A stretch of DNA of 64,000 nt from Gonatopus flavifemur (GCA_018340375.1 JAFFJZ010000001.1:50584001-50648000), one strand, 5' to 3'; counted from the first letter of the stretch, positions 11,357 through 22,643 are shown. Numbers and translations are program-made. The notes: generated from the letters alone by a model not told the origin.

Positions 11357-11584
11357 GAGGTGCTCATAGTTTCTCAGAGAGTTTCAATAATTTTCATAAA
11401 CACTCAGGTATTCATAGATATTTGGAAAAATTCATAGTGAAAAAACGTAACCAATGAGCGAGATTTTCAGAAGCATTCTTTCCATTAGGGTTTCTTCAGA
11501 AGTGTGCCGAAATGATTGAAGGAACTGCAGACAAATATTCCATATAGTAAATAGAAGTATTCAAGATCACCGGAATGATCAACT

Positions 11585-11661
11585 CCCAGGTAGAAATTTC
11601 TCCGATTGAACAGTAGCCCTGTCCGGGGCCAGGAATGGACCGATTCGCATTTCTACCCGGG
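11585..11661. mobile_element. 77-bp element with CCCnGGTAGAAAT termini
   Basis: The left terminus CCCAGGTAGAAATTTC and the right terminus (reverse complement) CCCGGGTAGAAATGCG define a very small inverted-terminal element. The interior GTCCGGGGCCAGGAATGGAC has a partial match at about 34184-34213 (CCGGGCCAGGAATGACGGTC). The same termini bound the 456-bp element at 20207, so this may be a deletion derivative. Confidence 0.6.
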
Positions 11662-11777
11662 CTATTTCAGTTTGAGATGATTTTGTCAAGTTTTGGGTGC
11701 AGACAACTCTCCTTATATGATTCAATGTATCTGCCATTGCACATCAGAACACGATTAAAAACTGACGGGCTATTATT

Positions 11778-12131
11778 GTGTTGGAGGGAATCGTTATTCC
11801 AACAATCTTTTGCTTGAGATTCATTTATGTTCTAAATTGGCACGAGCATACAACGACAGTCGGACGAGAAAAACTCTCGAGTAGTTCGAATCTAGTTCAT
11901 TTTTCACTATTGCTTTCAATTGCCTGTGGTTACATATCGTTCTCGACTCTCCTGATCCCAATCAAGATCAACCCCCATCTTTTGTCAGGAATTTTGGAGA
12001 AACAAGTTATACCACTGATTCATAGTTGGAACGGATGGTCGATGTTTCACGTTGTTTGTATTGCATTATGTTTCATTGTGCAATTGTTCATGGGAGCGTT
12101 TCGACGCCTAGTATATGAAATTACTGGCTGA
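11778..12131 (+). CDS. Uncharacterised 117-codon frame with two hydrophobic stretches
   Basis: The frame encodes two strongly hydrophobic segments. One is around residues 44-62 (HFSLLLSIACGYISFSTLL). The second is around residues 89-106 (SMFHVVCIALCFIVQLFMG), followed by the basic tail FRRLVYEITG and a stop. A hydrophilic linker containing HSWNGW separates them. This arrangement resembles the end of a small membrane protein, and codon choice (ATC CCA ATC AAG ATC AAC CCC) is more coding-like than the flanks. I recognise no family, and no upstream exon could be fixed. It may be a last exon, a decayed gene or chance. Confidence 0.28.
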   Translation: MLEGIVIPTIFCLRFIYVLNWHEHTTTVGREKLSSSSNLVHFSLLLSIACGYISFSTLLIPIKINPHLLSGILEKQVIPLIHSWNGWSMFHVVCIALCFIVQLFMGAFRRLVYEITG

Positions 12132-12175
12132 ATTTGTTCGTAGCTAATTTGAGGTACATACATATTTTACTTATA

Positions 12176-12402
12176 GTCGATTTTCGACCATCTACTTAAG
12201 TAGTTGCTGCAGCTGCTTAGTAGTCAGGAAAAGTAACACGTTAGCTGTCTCAACTAATTCAAAACACCTCGGGTATTTACGTTAGTTAGTGCAACTATCG
12301 AGTTACTTGTCCTGACTACTAAGCAGCTGCAGCAACTACTCAAGTAGATGGTCGAAAATCGACCATTCAAGTGATAGCTGCAACCATTTCTCTTTTTCCG
12401 TG
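12176..12402. mobile_element. CAC-terminus MITE, CTACTTAGCAGCTGC-word type
   Basis: The right end is TTTCTCTTTTTCCGTG followed by TA. The arms pair strongly: TCGATTTTCGACCATCTACT and TGCTGCAGCTGCTTAGTAGT on the left match their reverse complements on the right. A diverged copy lies at 39579-39825. The left terminus is not clear and may lie 20-30 bases further out. Confidence 0.7.
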
Positions 12403-12943
12403 TACGTAATTTTATAATTGCAGGAAAACCGTGTTGGATGTTTCTGTACGTTCTTGTTCGATATGGTACATGAATTTCGATTATTTGGGTTAGAAACGAC
12501 AGAATTTGGATAGAAATAATAATATAAATAATCTTATGTATCATTTATTCACTGTGAAAAAGTTCTCAGTGGATTAAATTTAGCTGTTTTTCTACGCAAA
12601 CATTTCCTCTGGTGAATTTCGAGACAAAATTTGGAGAAGATCAAACATTCTTGTTAGTTGACTAAAATTGTTCATTTTCTCCAAATTTTGTCTGGAAATC
12701 TGATACAGGAAATGTTAGTGTAAAAAAAACTGTCAAATTGTTGTGTGAATCCCCACAGAGACAATGTAAAACAGTACAATGTAAAAATCCCTATGTCACG
12801 ATTCCTATAAATTTATGTGCAGTAATTACCATGTATTATGCGTTAGGAATTTTCCAGACTCGTCCAGAAATTGCCTGTAAAATGACAGTAAAAATCTATA
12901 AAATTTGGGATTTTCAGGTGAATTAATGAGAAATTTCATACCG

Positions 12944-13087
12944 TAAATTGGGGTGAATCACTATCACTATCGCTATGGGGTGGAGGTGATCTTTTGGATA
13001 CAGCATTTTTCTTAGGGATAAATGTCGATTGGAGCATTAAAAATGAATGTCATCTTCACCCCACAGTGATCGGCTTCACTCCAGTTG
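12944..13087. repeat. Short inverted-terminal element
   Basis: The left edge TAAATTGGGGTGAATCACT and the right edge (reverse complement) TCAACTGGAGTGAAGCCGAT pair imperfectly over about 20 bases. ATCACT/AGTGAT and GGGGTG/CACCCC also recur inside. About 144 bp, non-coding. Confidence 0.45.
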
Positions 13088-13099
13088 ACTGTACATATA

Positions 13100-13294
13100 C
13101 ACTGTAAAAAAAGCGGAGTCGGAACGGTGTCAGAATTAACATAGAATTAACACCACCCGAATCTATAGAAGTCATCCCCAAAATTGGTGTCAACATAACA
13201 CGAAGCGATGTAAGAATGACACTTTATGGTGTGAGAATGACACCACGTGGTGTTGAAAAAACATTGTTTGGTGTACCGCCAATTTTTTACAGTG
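13100..13294. mobile_element. CAC-terminus MITE, GTGTTAGAATGAC-word type
   Basis: The ends are CACTGTAAAAAAAGCGGAG and (reverse complement) CACTGTAAAAAATTGGCGG, with TA on the left and TG on the right. The interior alternates AATTAACACCAC, GTAAGAATGACAC, GGTGTGAGAATGACACCACG and GGTGTT, the same vocabulary as the element at 18-197. Confidence 0.8.
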
Positions 13295-13477
13295 TGTATA
13301 GGAAATTTATTTCTGATCCTGTAATTGGAATTTTCTAGTTGCCGTATGAAGGAAAATTTCGATTATTTTTCACAGTGTGGAAGATTTCACATCTCTTTCC
13401 GCCCCTTGCAACAGATATCGTAGGAGATAGGAAGTGAGTTCAGAAGATTTCTTTTGTTTGATTTATTATTTCTTCCG

Positions 13478-13702
13478 TTTTTTTATGTCCCAAGACTAGA
13501 TATTGTGATCAGAATTCTGGTGAAATTTGGGTAGAAATCATCCAATTCCTTGATCAGGTTTCATCCGGAATTTCGAACAATATCCAATCCCAAAACCCGG
13601 ATAGGATTCAGATGGGATAGAGAATCGTTGCAAAACCCTTATCCGCACCCGGATGCACCTGGATATAATTTATCCAAGTTTTCATCCGGGTTTCATTCAG
13701 TG
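13478..13702. repeat. ATCCGGGTTT-word region
   Basis: Words such as TTTCATCCGG, ACCCGGATAGGATT, CACCCGGATGCACCTGGATA and TCATCCGGGTTTCA occur in both orientations over about 220 bp. The region ends in ATTCAGTG, a possible decayed right terminus of the CAC family. No left terminus was found. Confidence 0.45.
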
Positions 13703-14120
13703 TCTTTCTAACCAAAGAGTCCGTTTTAGCTACTTCGACGGTGCATTCGAAACATCACTTGGTCATTACATAATTTAAAAAATGTTCTCTGACAGATTGA
13801 ACCATGGGCTGATCTCAATCACTTCCAAATTTGTTGGATGAATGAATGGAAACAATGATGTTGTTGTTTGTTATTCGATTTCCAACAAAACTATGATCCT
13901 GTAGGGATTGGGATGGATTGTATTTGTTTCTCTTATATCAAGTGTTCCCGATAACACCATACTGTCTTCAAAATATAAAGAGGGATACAATATGAGTCAT
14001 TGTGTGCAGTTTTATAAACATTTTATAAGATAAAAATAAGATACATCAAAGCAAAGTTTCTTACCACAAAGGTTTTCTCTGAAAAAGCAAGAACGTTCAA
14101 TTCGAATCATCGAAGCGATA

Positions 14121-14318
14121 CACAGAGGGAAAAGCGACGTGCCTCACAGAAATAATCCTTGGTTCAGGACTTATGGTTGAATTGACTTGAAATCTGGTTA
14201 TGATAACCAAGAAAACAAAGCAAAATCACGTGCCTCTGGTTGTGATAACTAGATGGAATGGTTAAAGCCAAAAATAACAACGTCGCCTGTTTATGCGAAA
14301 CAGATTTTTCTCTGAGCG
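14121..14318. mobile_element. CAC-terminus MITE, GGTTATGATAACC-word type
   Basis: The ends are CACAGAGGGAAAAGCGACG and (reverse complement) CGCTCAGAGAAAAATCTG, with TA directly outside both. The interior has CTGGTTATGATAACCA, CTGGTTGTGATAAC and GGTTAAAGCC words. Confidence 0.65.
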
Positions 14319-14818
14319 TACATAAGATACTTGTGTCACTCATAACATCTGTTCGGAATCCGAATCCCTCTTTTATAATAAATTTAGAAGATTCAAATCA
14401 CACAAAAGAATTGGCATAACTACAATTTTCATCGGAATCCACATTCTCCGTGTTATTGGAATTACTCTTTCCTTTTCTGGATCATGAGCAATTGTGTTAG
14501 AAAAATTTTCCTGTAATTGCATCGAGTGTTGAACAAGAGGTTGTATATATAGGTCAGAATGTTGAATATCCAAGTCAGCGGACATTGAATGGAAATCTTG
14601 AAACTGCCAATAACTTCATCGAGTCCTCGAACTCGACGAGTTGAAAAGAAAAAAATTATTGATTGGTTCATGGTGGGGAAGGCCTCGATAAACGTTGTTC
14701 GATGTGAATTTCTGAGAAAAATATTACCTAGGTTTAATTTGTTTTAAACCAATTATTTGGGAACGATTTAATCCAATACTGTGCCAGGATCTGTGATGCT
14801 GTAGATACACATGTCAGA

Positions 14819-14889
14819 AATATGCGGGAAAAATGAATTTAAATCTAATCGATTAGATCTACATAGATCTAAAGCACATTTTCCCGAGT
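14819..14889. repeat. 71-bp hairpin
   Basis: GCGGGAAAAATGAATTTA on the left pairs with the reverse complement of CACTCGGGAAAATGTGC on the right, with TCTAATCGATTAGA at the centre. It lies immediately left of the 1.2-kb element, and its right end mirrors the left end of the hairpin at 16118. Confidence 0.5.
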
Positions 14890-14895
14890 GATATA

Positions 14896-16112
14896 CACGG
14901 AAAAAAGAAAATGGAGAAATTTATCTTGTAGGATGACAACGCGTCGCTTCGAGTCTTTCAATGGAAATTTTTACAAAAAATAGTTCACATCATAAGAGAA
15001 GAATCTATTTTTGTCTTATAATGTGAATTATTTGACAGTATATTTTGTAAAAATTCCCAAGTAAAAATTGACCATGGGCGCTAGGTTGCCGCAAGGCTCA
15101 CCAAGATGGGCCGAGTCTAGGCTACCAGGCATGGCGCAGCTCTGAAATGATAACATTATTTCAGCCTCAGCCCATTTGTTTCCACAATCAAGACCCAACA
15201 CTGGAAACCGGGTTGTGATAGCATATGCCGTCAATGGCAGACCATACAAAAATTTGTTCGCCAAGGATGAGCCAACGCTGTAGCAATCTTGCGGCAGGGT
15301 TGCGCCCATCTCATGCCAATGGTCACTTTTATTTTTTATTGTAATTGAAAATAAAATAAAAAATCCATTCTATCATTTCGATTGAACGAAATGAATGTCG
15401 GAGAATTTCAACATGTAATTTTTCTGATTAGTTTAAACTGATGAATGACGTAAATCCGGTGGTCCTGGCGTAGAAGTAGGCGGGTCTGGAAACAGATGAA
15501 GAATTATTTCTGTCATGGAATCTTCAAAGGAGACTTATATATTGATTGAATGCTTGGTTCGCCACTCGCAGGAAACAAGCATCACTCTGGTGAGAGTTAT
15601 TGTAATTTGCTGTTTGAGAAGGAAGTTTCATTCTCAGCCAAGCTATTACTCAAGTCGAGTCAAGCGAACGCCTAAACTGAGCGAGGCCATCGCCCAAGCT
15701 GAGCCAAGCTACGACCCATGCTTGGTGCAACATGAGAATCCATTGTCATTCAGAGTTGCCTAATGCTTGGAGCAGTGTCCCGCCAAGCCCTAGAGAGCCT
15801 CTGTTGAAAGCATGCGTTTTCCTTCAAGCAATATTGGTTGAAGGATGGGCTAAGCGTGGCGCAGCCAATGATCAATGATGGATCAATGAAGTCGATTTAT
15901 GACTTCCCATATTGGTACAATGTTTAGACCATTGTCAACCATCCTTGTCCCTACATAGATTGCCCAGCTTTGGCTGGCAGCCTTGCGTCTAGCTATATTC
16001 CGTCGTCAGCATTGGCGGAGCCTGAAGATTTTTATATGAGTTTCTATTCAAAGACTCGAAGCGACGCATTGTCATCCTACAAGGTAAATTTCTCCATTTT
16101 CTTTTCTCCGTG
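14896..16112. mobile_element. 1.2-kb CAC-terminus element with long terminal repeats in inverted orientation
   Basis: The left terminus runs from CACGGAAAAAAGAAAATGG through TTGTAGGATGACAACGCGTC to GCTTCGAGTCTTT. The right terminus is its reverse complement, so the terminal repeats are about 65 bases with few differences. TA lies on both sides. The interior (about 15060-16050) is GC-richer and full of GCCAAGC/GCTTGG-type words, but has no long frame. It is the largest complete member of this family here and is still non-autonomous. Confidence 0.85.
14966..15055. repeat. 90-bp hairpin inside the 1.2-kb element
   Basis: AAATTTTTACAAAAAATAG, then TTCACATCATAAGA, pairs with TCTTATAATGTGAA and TATATTTTGTAAAAATT. 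About 40 bases per arm with mismatches. It interrupts the end of the left terminal region of the host element, so it looks like a later insertion. Confidence 0.65.
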
Positions 16113-16117
16113 TATAT

Positions 16118-16321
16118 CACTCGAGAAAATCATATTCTAAAGATAAGAAACTCCCCTATAATAAGCGCCTAGAATATCTTCCTCTTAATGTGAGTAAAGT
16201 TCTTCTAATATTCAGATAAAGATCTGAAGATTAGAATATCTCTCACTCATGTTAAGAGAAAGATATTCTTGACGCTCATTATAGAGGAGTTTTTCATTTT
16301 TAGAGTATGATTTTTCCGGTG
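16118..16321. mobile_element. CAC-terminus hairpin element
   Basis: The ends are CACTCGAGAAAATCATATTC and (reverse complement) CACCGGAAAAATCATACTCT. The arms continue through CTCCCCTATAATAAGCGCCT and AGAATATCTT(C/T)CTCTTAA, pairing over about 85 bases. It abuts the 1.2-kb element with only five bases between them. Confidence 0.75.
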
Positions 16322-16614
16322 TATCTGCATGATAATCCTTTCTTCGTGCTTTATCGTACAAAATTCCATTGAAAAGTGACTAAACAGATATTATCCGGAA
16401 GTTGTATGATTTTCTTTTGGATAATATCTCACAGAAAACTCATCAATCGAGAGGTACAGGACGTTTTACTCACGATCAAAGGAACGATTTGAAAAATCGT
16501 ATGTTGAAACAAAGTTTGAAGTCGTACTCTAGTGTTTTTTTGGGTTGAGTCATAAAGAAAACAGACGATATAAGGAAAATTATTCAAGTTCCATGATTCT
16601 GACGGTTTGTCAAT

Positions 16615-17087
16615 GATGCAAATATTTGTGAATTCCCGAAAAAAAATATGGTGAAAAACTGATGGATTTGTGAATTTCCTGGTTATTTGGGGATTCACAA
16701 ATTTTCTGTGAATTTTCAAATAATTTTGATGACTGTTATTAAAATTGGAAATCGCCAAAGTATATAGAATAAAGTCACCCCGTTATGGTTGCTAACACTC
16801 GGCCAATCTTTGCATACCCTACACCGCATTGTTGCCAATTGGAAATTGCATTTCTCCAAGTGCAATATAATGACACACATTGTCAAAAATATTTGTGAAT
16901 TTCCAAAAAGAAAAGTATGGTCAGAAACTTATGGATTTGTGAATTTCAAGATTATTTGGGAATCCACAAATTCTTTGTGAATTTCCAAACAATTTTCATA
17001 ACTCCCCAAAAACTGTTTGTGAATTTACTAAAAAATGTTTGGTAAAAAAACTTCTAAACTTATTTCGGGAGTTTTTCTCTCACAGTG
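16615..17087 (+). repeat. Direct repeat of a TTTGTGAATTTCCAA-word unit
   Basis: Two units of about 110-120 bp (about 16615-16727 and 16880-17000) share ATATTTGTGAATT(T/C)CC, ATGGATTTGTGAATTTC, TTATTTGGG and ATTC(A)CACAAATT blocks in the same order, about 268 bp apart. A further TTTGTGAATTTAC follows. The right edge TTTTTCTCTCACAGTG resembles a CAC-family terminus; no matching left end was found. Confidence 0.65.
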
Positions 17088-18479
17088 ATGGTAATGCAAT
17101 ATACCATTGATTCTTCTGTAAAAGATTTCCAACTGTTTTTGTGCCCTCTAATTACATGACAGAGTTGTTTAATTCAGTATTAATATTTATAGGAATTTCC
17201 AACAAGAACAACAGTATTATTCTCCACAAAGTGGTTCTAATTTTCATGAAATTCTGAATGAAAATTTATCACGACAATTTTTCCCTGCTTATATTTCATA
17301 GCGATTTTTGAATTACATAGGATTCAGATTTACTCTGCTCTTGGAATGAACGCATTTGACTTGGAAACTATGAGTCAAAATGAAAAATTCTACGCAGTCT
17401 TGAGATTTTAAATGGAAAAAAGAAGAGGGATCAAGTCCGATGCACGTTGCAGTATATCGGAAAATGGTAATTTTTCACCCAAACTTCAGCTTTGAAATTC
17501 ATGTAAATTCAACAACTCACTACCAACGAGGGATTAATTTGAGTAATTATTCTAAAATTTAACGTGAAAAGAGAGGACCCAGTATAGTTCGGAAAATTGT
17601 TCAATATTTGATGAATGTATATATAACCTTCGATCATCAGATCCCAATGAGAATATTTCTAGCCAAAATAATTTTAATTTAACGTACGTTAAACATAAAT
17701 TTGACAGCATTTTGACGGAAATATTCTTATAGGAATATAAGCAGATATGAATTGAATAAAAACAAGAAGACGTGAGTTGAAGAAGCATACGCACATGAAA
17801 TCAGTAGGGAAGAATGTTAATAGCCAGACGTGGGAGTACAGATTTTCATACTTCCGTATTAATTCAAAAAGATGAACTTTTTTTTTCTTCCGTACGCGTA
17901 TGGTGCTTCTATGATAATCAACGCTATGCAATGAACGTGAAATCTGGTCATCCGATAAGCCATGTGACTCAAATATTCACTAACAATAATATAAACGTAT
18001 GAAAATTTGTTGACTAAAACTTTCAATACATTTCCTGTCCGTTATTCCTTTTGAAACATCGTTTCATCCAACCTCAAATACAGTTTTGTATGCTGAGATT
18101 TTGCTTTCACGATATAAGTCGATGACTTTTCATCCCTGAAGATTTTTTCCAACGCTATTTCAAAATCATCACAAAGGATCACAAATCAAACGATTCAATC
18201 GTCTTCATTCATCTTCAGCGTTAATTATCCCACAGTTTAAGCCGTGGACTCATTCATCTTTGCGTTCAATGAACGTCATGGATCGACATTCTCTTCGAAC
18301 AATGAAGCGAAAAGAGGACTCTGTTAATGACTCTAATAGCATCCCTTTGCATCATTCCCTTCATCACCCACGCGATAGATTTGTAATGATATTTATCTGA
18401 AAACAATCTATACAATGATTTTAGAAGATATAGGGGTAGAAGAATAGTATACATATACATGTACATCTGTTGGTACGGT
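17088..18479. other. No gene recognised
   Basis: AT-rich sequence with only overlapping short frames on both strands. Confidence 0.4.
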
Positions 18480-18885
18480 TCAAGAGAGGAAGAATGGTTG
18501 AGAAAGAGAGAGAGATGAAACGGAAGTGCAAGGGTGTGCAGTGTAACCGAGTGAGAAAAGGATATTCGAAGATGGGAAGGAAGGAGGGATACGTAGCATA
18601 GGATAGACGAAGAAACAGAACGAGGGGAAGGAAGAGGGCATCGCGCTGCAAGCTCTTCCAGGCAATGTCAGTTCAGTGTGCACGCGGACGCCGAGCTGGT
18701 TGCAAGAGAGAAAAGCTGTCGGAACGTCGGTGTCAGCTTTTGGGGATCGCTATTAACCAGCCGCGCACTTTATCACGACAATCGGCTGAGCGTGCGCGAG
18801 CGTCCGCTCTTTCTCTCTTCCCAATTTTTACTCGCGTAAGAAGTCACTCGTATGCGTTCGTAATTCTTTTGTAATGTGAGTGCAT
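18480..18885 (+). promoter_or_regulatory. CpG-rich patch, possible promoter or 5' non-coding exon
   Basis: A purine-rich run (18480-18640) precedes about 180 bases unusually rich in CpG and GCGC words for this window. TCAGT, the usual arthropod initiator core, occurs at 18668 and 18673. A good donor-like CGC/GTAAGA sits at 18836. No TATA box was found at the expected distance. A start site with a short non-coding first exon on the + strand is a reasonable guess, but no transcript evidence is available. Confidence 0.22.
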
Positions 18886-20206
18886 GATAATCCTTTGACA
18901 TCAAATCCCAACATCTAATCGTTCTGTCGGTGTTGCTGTTATCTAAATGATAAGTGATAACCGTATGACCCTAAGGTCATTCACTTCCAGGCGAATCTTA
19001 ACCGCTCTTTTTTCTCATCAATGATGTATCGTGGATCATTAGAATCATTTTCCTCATGAATATTGTTACAGAGATGAATCCTCATGTACATTCATTTGTA
19101 CAAATCTATGCACTTGTTGCAGACAGAAATGATGTCTCGTGGATTCATTTGGATGGAATTCAAACGAGAAATGAAATGAAATAGTTGCTGAAAATAATTC
19201 CCCACTCAAATACAAAGTAATCAGTTGATTGGATATCGTAATTGATCCAGTCGGGGCGATGTCACCTGTGGTTACGATATCAAACCTGATTGATTTCACT
19301 TTTTGATCATGCTTATTGTCTAATTGGATAGGCAATTAATGATAAAACTGTAAAATTTCAGTTCTCAAAGACCTCCCTGTATTTGTTTTTTCTTTTATTA
19401 TAATGAATTGATATGATATTCTCTCACATGCTGGGTCATAAAACCTACATCGAATGATGAACAACTCTTATTGGATGTTTTTATCAGGTCACTTACACGC
19501 GGAGGGGACTTTGATATCGTTATATCGTTAATCACCGCTAAGGTTATTATGGTAATCGAATGGTGGCACATTATCGGGTTATAAATTGAACAGAACCATT
19601 CTCTCTAGCGAACCTAGATTTCTATATCACATCGAAGTTTGTTTGACCATCAATTTGGATGTGAAAAAACATTTTTTCTTGTGAATAATTCATACATAAC
19701 TCATTTCCGGATCACATATTGGTACTTGAAAGAATCGGTACGTAGAGAATAAAGTACATATATGAGTTGAATAATTCATATCTCATGAAAACGTTCCAAA
19801 TTATTCGTGTTCCTGGAATACTAGGAACTTCGAACCACGTTAGATTCGGATCACGAATTAATTGGAAGTTCGATTCGAGAATCCCGGTGCTCTTTTTAAG
19901 GAATAATCCTTCTATCTCATCGTTTCGCGTGACTCCAATACTTTTGAGCGGGAGAACATTCTTTGCACGTAGTAATTTCATTCAAACAGGAAATTCGATG
20001 GCAGGACATGAGTTTCGCTACAATGATATATTTTTGTCACAATTCAAACGGTTGAGAATTTCATTCTTCACAAAGAACTTTCCAACGATACTCCATTCAT
20101 TCATTATGCAAGTATTGATTTTATTGACAAACAATTTCTCCTCGGCATTATTCACTCGAACTCTTATTCTTCATGAACGATCACGTGAAAAATATCGAAT
20201 CTAATG
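18886..20206. other. No gene recognised
   Basis: This stretch contains a 145-codon + frame (19767-20204) overlapped by an 89-codon minus frame. Neither shows a motif. Confidence 0.4.
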
Positions 20207-20662
20207 TACCCTAGTAGAAATTATGATTGGGGATTAGATGGACCCCAGCTAGTTTCCCCAGATGTTAGGTTGGTTTCTGCCTAGTTTTGTAACGCACTTT
20301 CTAGCTTGTGCCCATCCAGATTTCCCAGGGAATTTCTAGAATGTCGTTCAAATTGGTGATGAGAAATGTGGAATCATGTTTTTTTTTGTGAAATCACACC
20401 CATGAATGAGGTAACAATGTATTTTCACATGTAATCTCCAGTCAAGAACGTTGCTTTTGAATTTATTCCCGTTGGGGCCTCCTTTCACTCTTTTGACCGT
20501 GTTGATGGACTATCAATGTTACTGTACGATTATTGGACGCATGAAAAATCTGCATAAACCAACTAAAATGTTTTGGTACTGAAGTCAAATTGGTTATCCA
20601 GTTGCCCTCACGTGGGTACGTGGATGGTAAATGGGACGCCCGGACAAATTTCTATCAGGGTA
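20207..20662 (+). mobile_element. 456-bp element with TACCCTnGTAGAAATT termini
   Basis: The left end is TACCCTAGTAGAAATT and the right end is (reverse complement) TACCCTGATAGAAATT. A TA at each edge may be the target duplication. A second copy lies in the opposite orientation at 33076-33513; both share TGTAACGCACTTTCTAGC, GACCGTGTTGATGGACTA and TCAATGTTACTGTACGAT. The interior also holds paired blocks TTGCCTC-like and CACGTGGG. No protein is encoded. Confidence 0.85.
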
Positions 20663-20698
20663 CGTTCTGTTGAATTTCGAATCAATTGTTCACTCCTG

Positions 20699-20901
20699 AT
20701 GAAGCTGAAACTAGCAGATTTGAGCTAGCAGACTTGCACTCTAGTTTATTGTAGAATTGTCGTGGAATGATGAAACTGACACCAATGAGATTTCTGAATC
20801 GTGTAATCTTTGAAAATATGTATTTTGAAAGAATTCCAATTTACATTGGCTCCGTTTATAAACGTGGTCTGCTAGTTTACGTCCGCTAGCTTCAGCTTCA
20901 T
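20699..20901. mobile_element. Mutator-like MITE with 9-bp target duplication (copy 1)
   Basis: The left terminus is ATGAAGCTGAAACTAGCAGA; the right terminus reads (reverse complement) ATGAAGCTGAAGCTAGCGGA. Directly outside are TCACTCCTG (left) and TCACTTCTG (right), a 9-bp duplication with one mismatch. A second copy with a perfect 9-bp duplication lies at 42305-42505. 9-bp duplications are the hallmark of Mutator-type transposition. The 203-bp body has no coding capacity. Confidence 0.9.
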
Positions 20902-21718
20902 TCACTTCTGTGAACTTTCTGCACTCACGTACGAGTTCCATAGGAGTGTATGGATGATGATTAACGGAAGATTCATAATATTGATTAAATGTATCCCATG
21001 TGAGCATGAACATTGGTCCAACTTCAGTCCGCATGAACATCGGATGAATATCTAACAATATCTAAAAGAATCTGTTGATACAATCGTCATAAAGATTCTA
21101 TTGATCATGGAATTGTTTATATAATACCTCCTGTGATTCAAGTCCCGAATTCTTTATTTTCTCCTATTTTCCAAACCAGTGGTTAGATTAGGATTTAAAG
21201 TCCCTGTAGAGTTGTTTCAGAAAATCAACCTCTTAGGTCGTTAGTGGAAAGTGGTATATTGCGTTGGCGCATGTCAAATAGGTGCGTGGACGTAAATGCA
21301 TCCTCCCTCTCATCTACAACCCCATACAAGCATATTACGCTCATGAAACCTCATATATTTATGTGAGTAAATGTATATACTTACCGCACACCAATATTAG
21401 ATCATCCGGAATTCAGAATGGTAAATGTGGAACGAAGAGTGATTTAGTATGCAATTCCGAAACATTACTCAAACGCACATGGGGTTTAATTGGACTGGAT
21501 GATTATTTACTTTCCTATACATACGTTTATTCGACACACGCCCTTGACCTATTATCGAGAGGGATACATTTGTGAAGATGGAAATGATTTCTCGTCTTTT
21601 TTGTTCAAACTATCTCTCATCATCTGCTGATGAGGCTTTATGTGACTCTCAGATGACCTGATTAGGCCATGACATTAATTTCTGCTCGCATTCAGACAGT
21701 AATTTCTCTGCAAACCTA

Positions 21719-21916
21719 ATGATTAGAGCTGCACTAATTTTCATACTCATAACTTCAATTATGTGCGTAACTGAGGAAAGACAGGTTAATACAATTTCAC
21801 ATCTCGGTCTGGATTTTATTGAAATGGTACCCTGTTATACAGAAGATACAAAAGACTCTTCTGGTAACGAATGCCCTCATTTCCTTCGCTCGTTCCACCT
21901 GCTCCAGTGCTCTTAA
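21719..21916 (+). CDS. Possible small secreted peptide, 65 codons
   Basis: The frame begins MIRAALIFILITSIMC, a short basic start followed by a hydrophobic core, and continues VTEERQVNTIS. That looks like a secretory signal with a cleavage region near residues 16-19. The remaining roughly 47 residues contain three cysteines (PCYTED, NECPHF and QCS at the end). No family is recognised. Chance hydrophobic starts are common in AT-rich DNA, so this is only a candidate. Confidence 0.15.
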   Translation: MIRAALIFILITSIMCVTEERQVNTISHLGLDFIEMVPCYTEDTKDSSGNECPHFLRSFHLLQCS

Positions 21917-22627
21917 ATCACAGCGAGCCTTTAAAGATCATATAAGACGCTCGAAGCGGACCGTGACGAGTTGAAGAAGATCTCGAAATTCGGATACTTT
22001 GAAACTTTGCTTGTCCATAATCCCTTGGAACATAATTTTTTGAATTTTCCTAACCACTCCAAGCTGACTACAATAACTTAATTAGACTCAACTGTGTGAA
22101 TAATTTTTTCAATATTAATCCATAATTCAAAAAAACGAATAAGCTTTTAAAGCATCACATTGAAACGTATATCAAGAAGTATATGAGAAACATTGTTTGT
22201 TGGAAATTACTTTGAAAGTTTGTTATGCGTGAAACATCATGCAGTTTCAGGCAAATTCGCTGGGTACTTCATAAAACTCCCATGTGTTTGTAAAGACTGT
22301 GTACTATAAATTTCAGCGAATGCACGGTAAATTTGTCCGCAACTACACGATGTTTCACCTTTATCGAACTTTCACGGGGACGGAGAATTTTCTCCATGTA
22401 CCAAACTCACCAAACAATCCTGCATAATGGGGAATCATTCTCCAACAGTTTGTTGATTGAAAAATCCACGATTCAATGATAATCCACATCCACTTGATCA
22501 TGCTCTCGTCAACTATTGATGTTACGCTGAGGAATTTTTATTAGTTCAAATTTTATTTGAAAATAAAAACTCATTTGAAAGTGGATTGGTTCGTGGCTTG
22601 ATTGCCACAGGACAATTATCTTGTCGA

Positions 22628-22643
22628 ATATATATATATATAT
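22628..22643 (+). repeat. AT microsatellite
   Basis: About eight AT/TA units. Confidence 0.9.

Larger units (their letters stand above)
12550..13377. mobile_element. Possible host element containing two others
   Basis: The left edge CACTGTGAAAAAGTTC and the right edge (reverse complement) CACTGTGAAAAATAATCG could be a terminal pair about 830 bp apart. The interior includes an inverted pair around AGACAAAATTTGGAGAA (12630; mirrored near 12690) and repeats of GGAATTTTC(C/T)AG. If the pairing is real, the elements at 12944 and 13100 lie inside it. The flanks (TT/TG) do not match, so confidence is moderate. Confidence 0.4.

Noticed and set aside
19767..20204. 145-codon plus-strand open frame
   Set aside because: No recognisable domain, no splice context and a long overlapping antisense frame; composition looks like translated AT-rich DNA.
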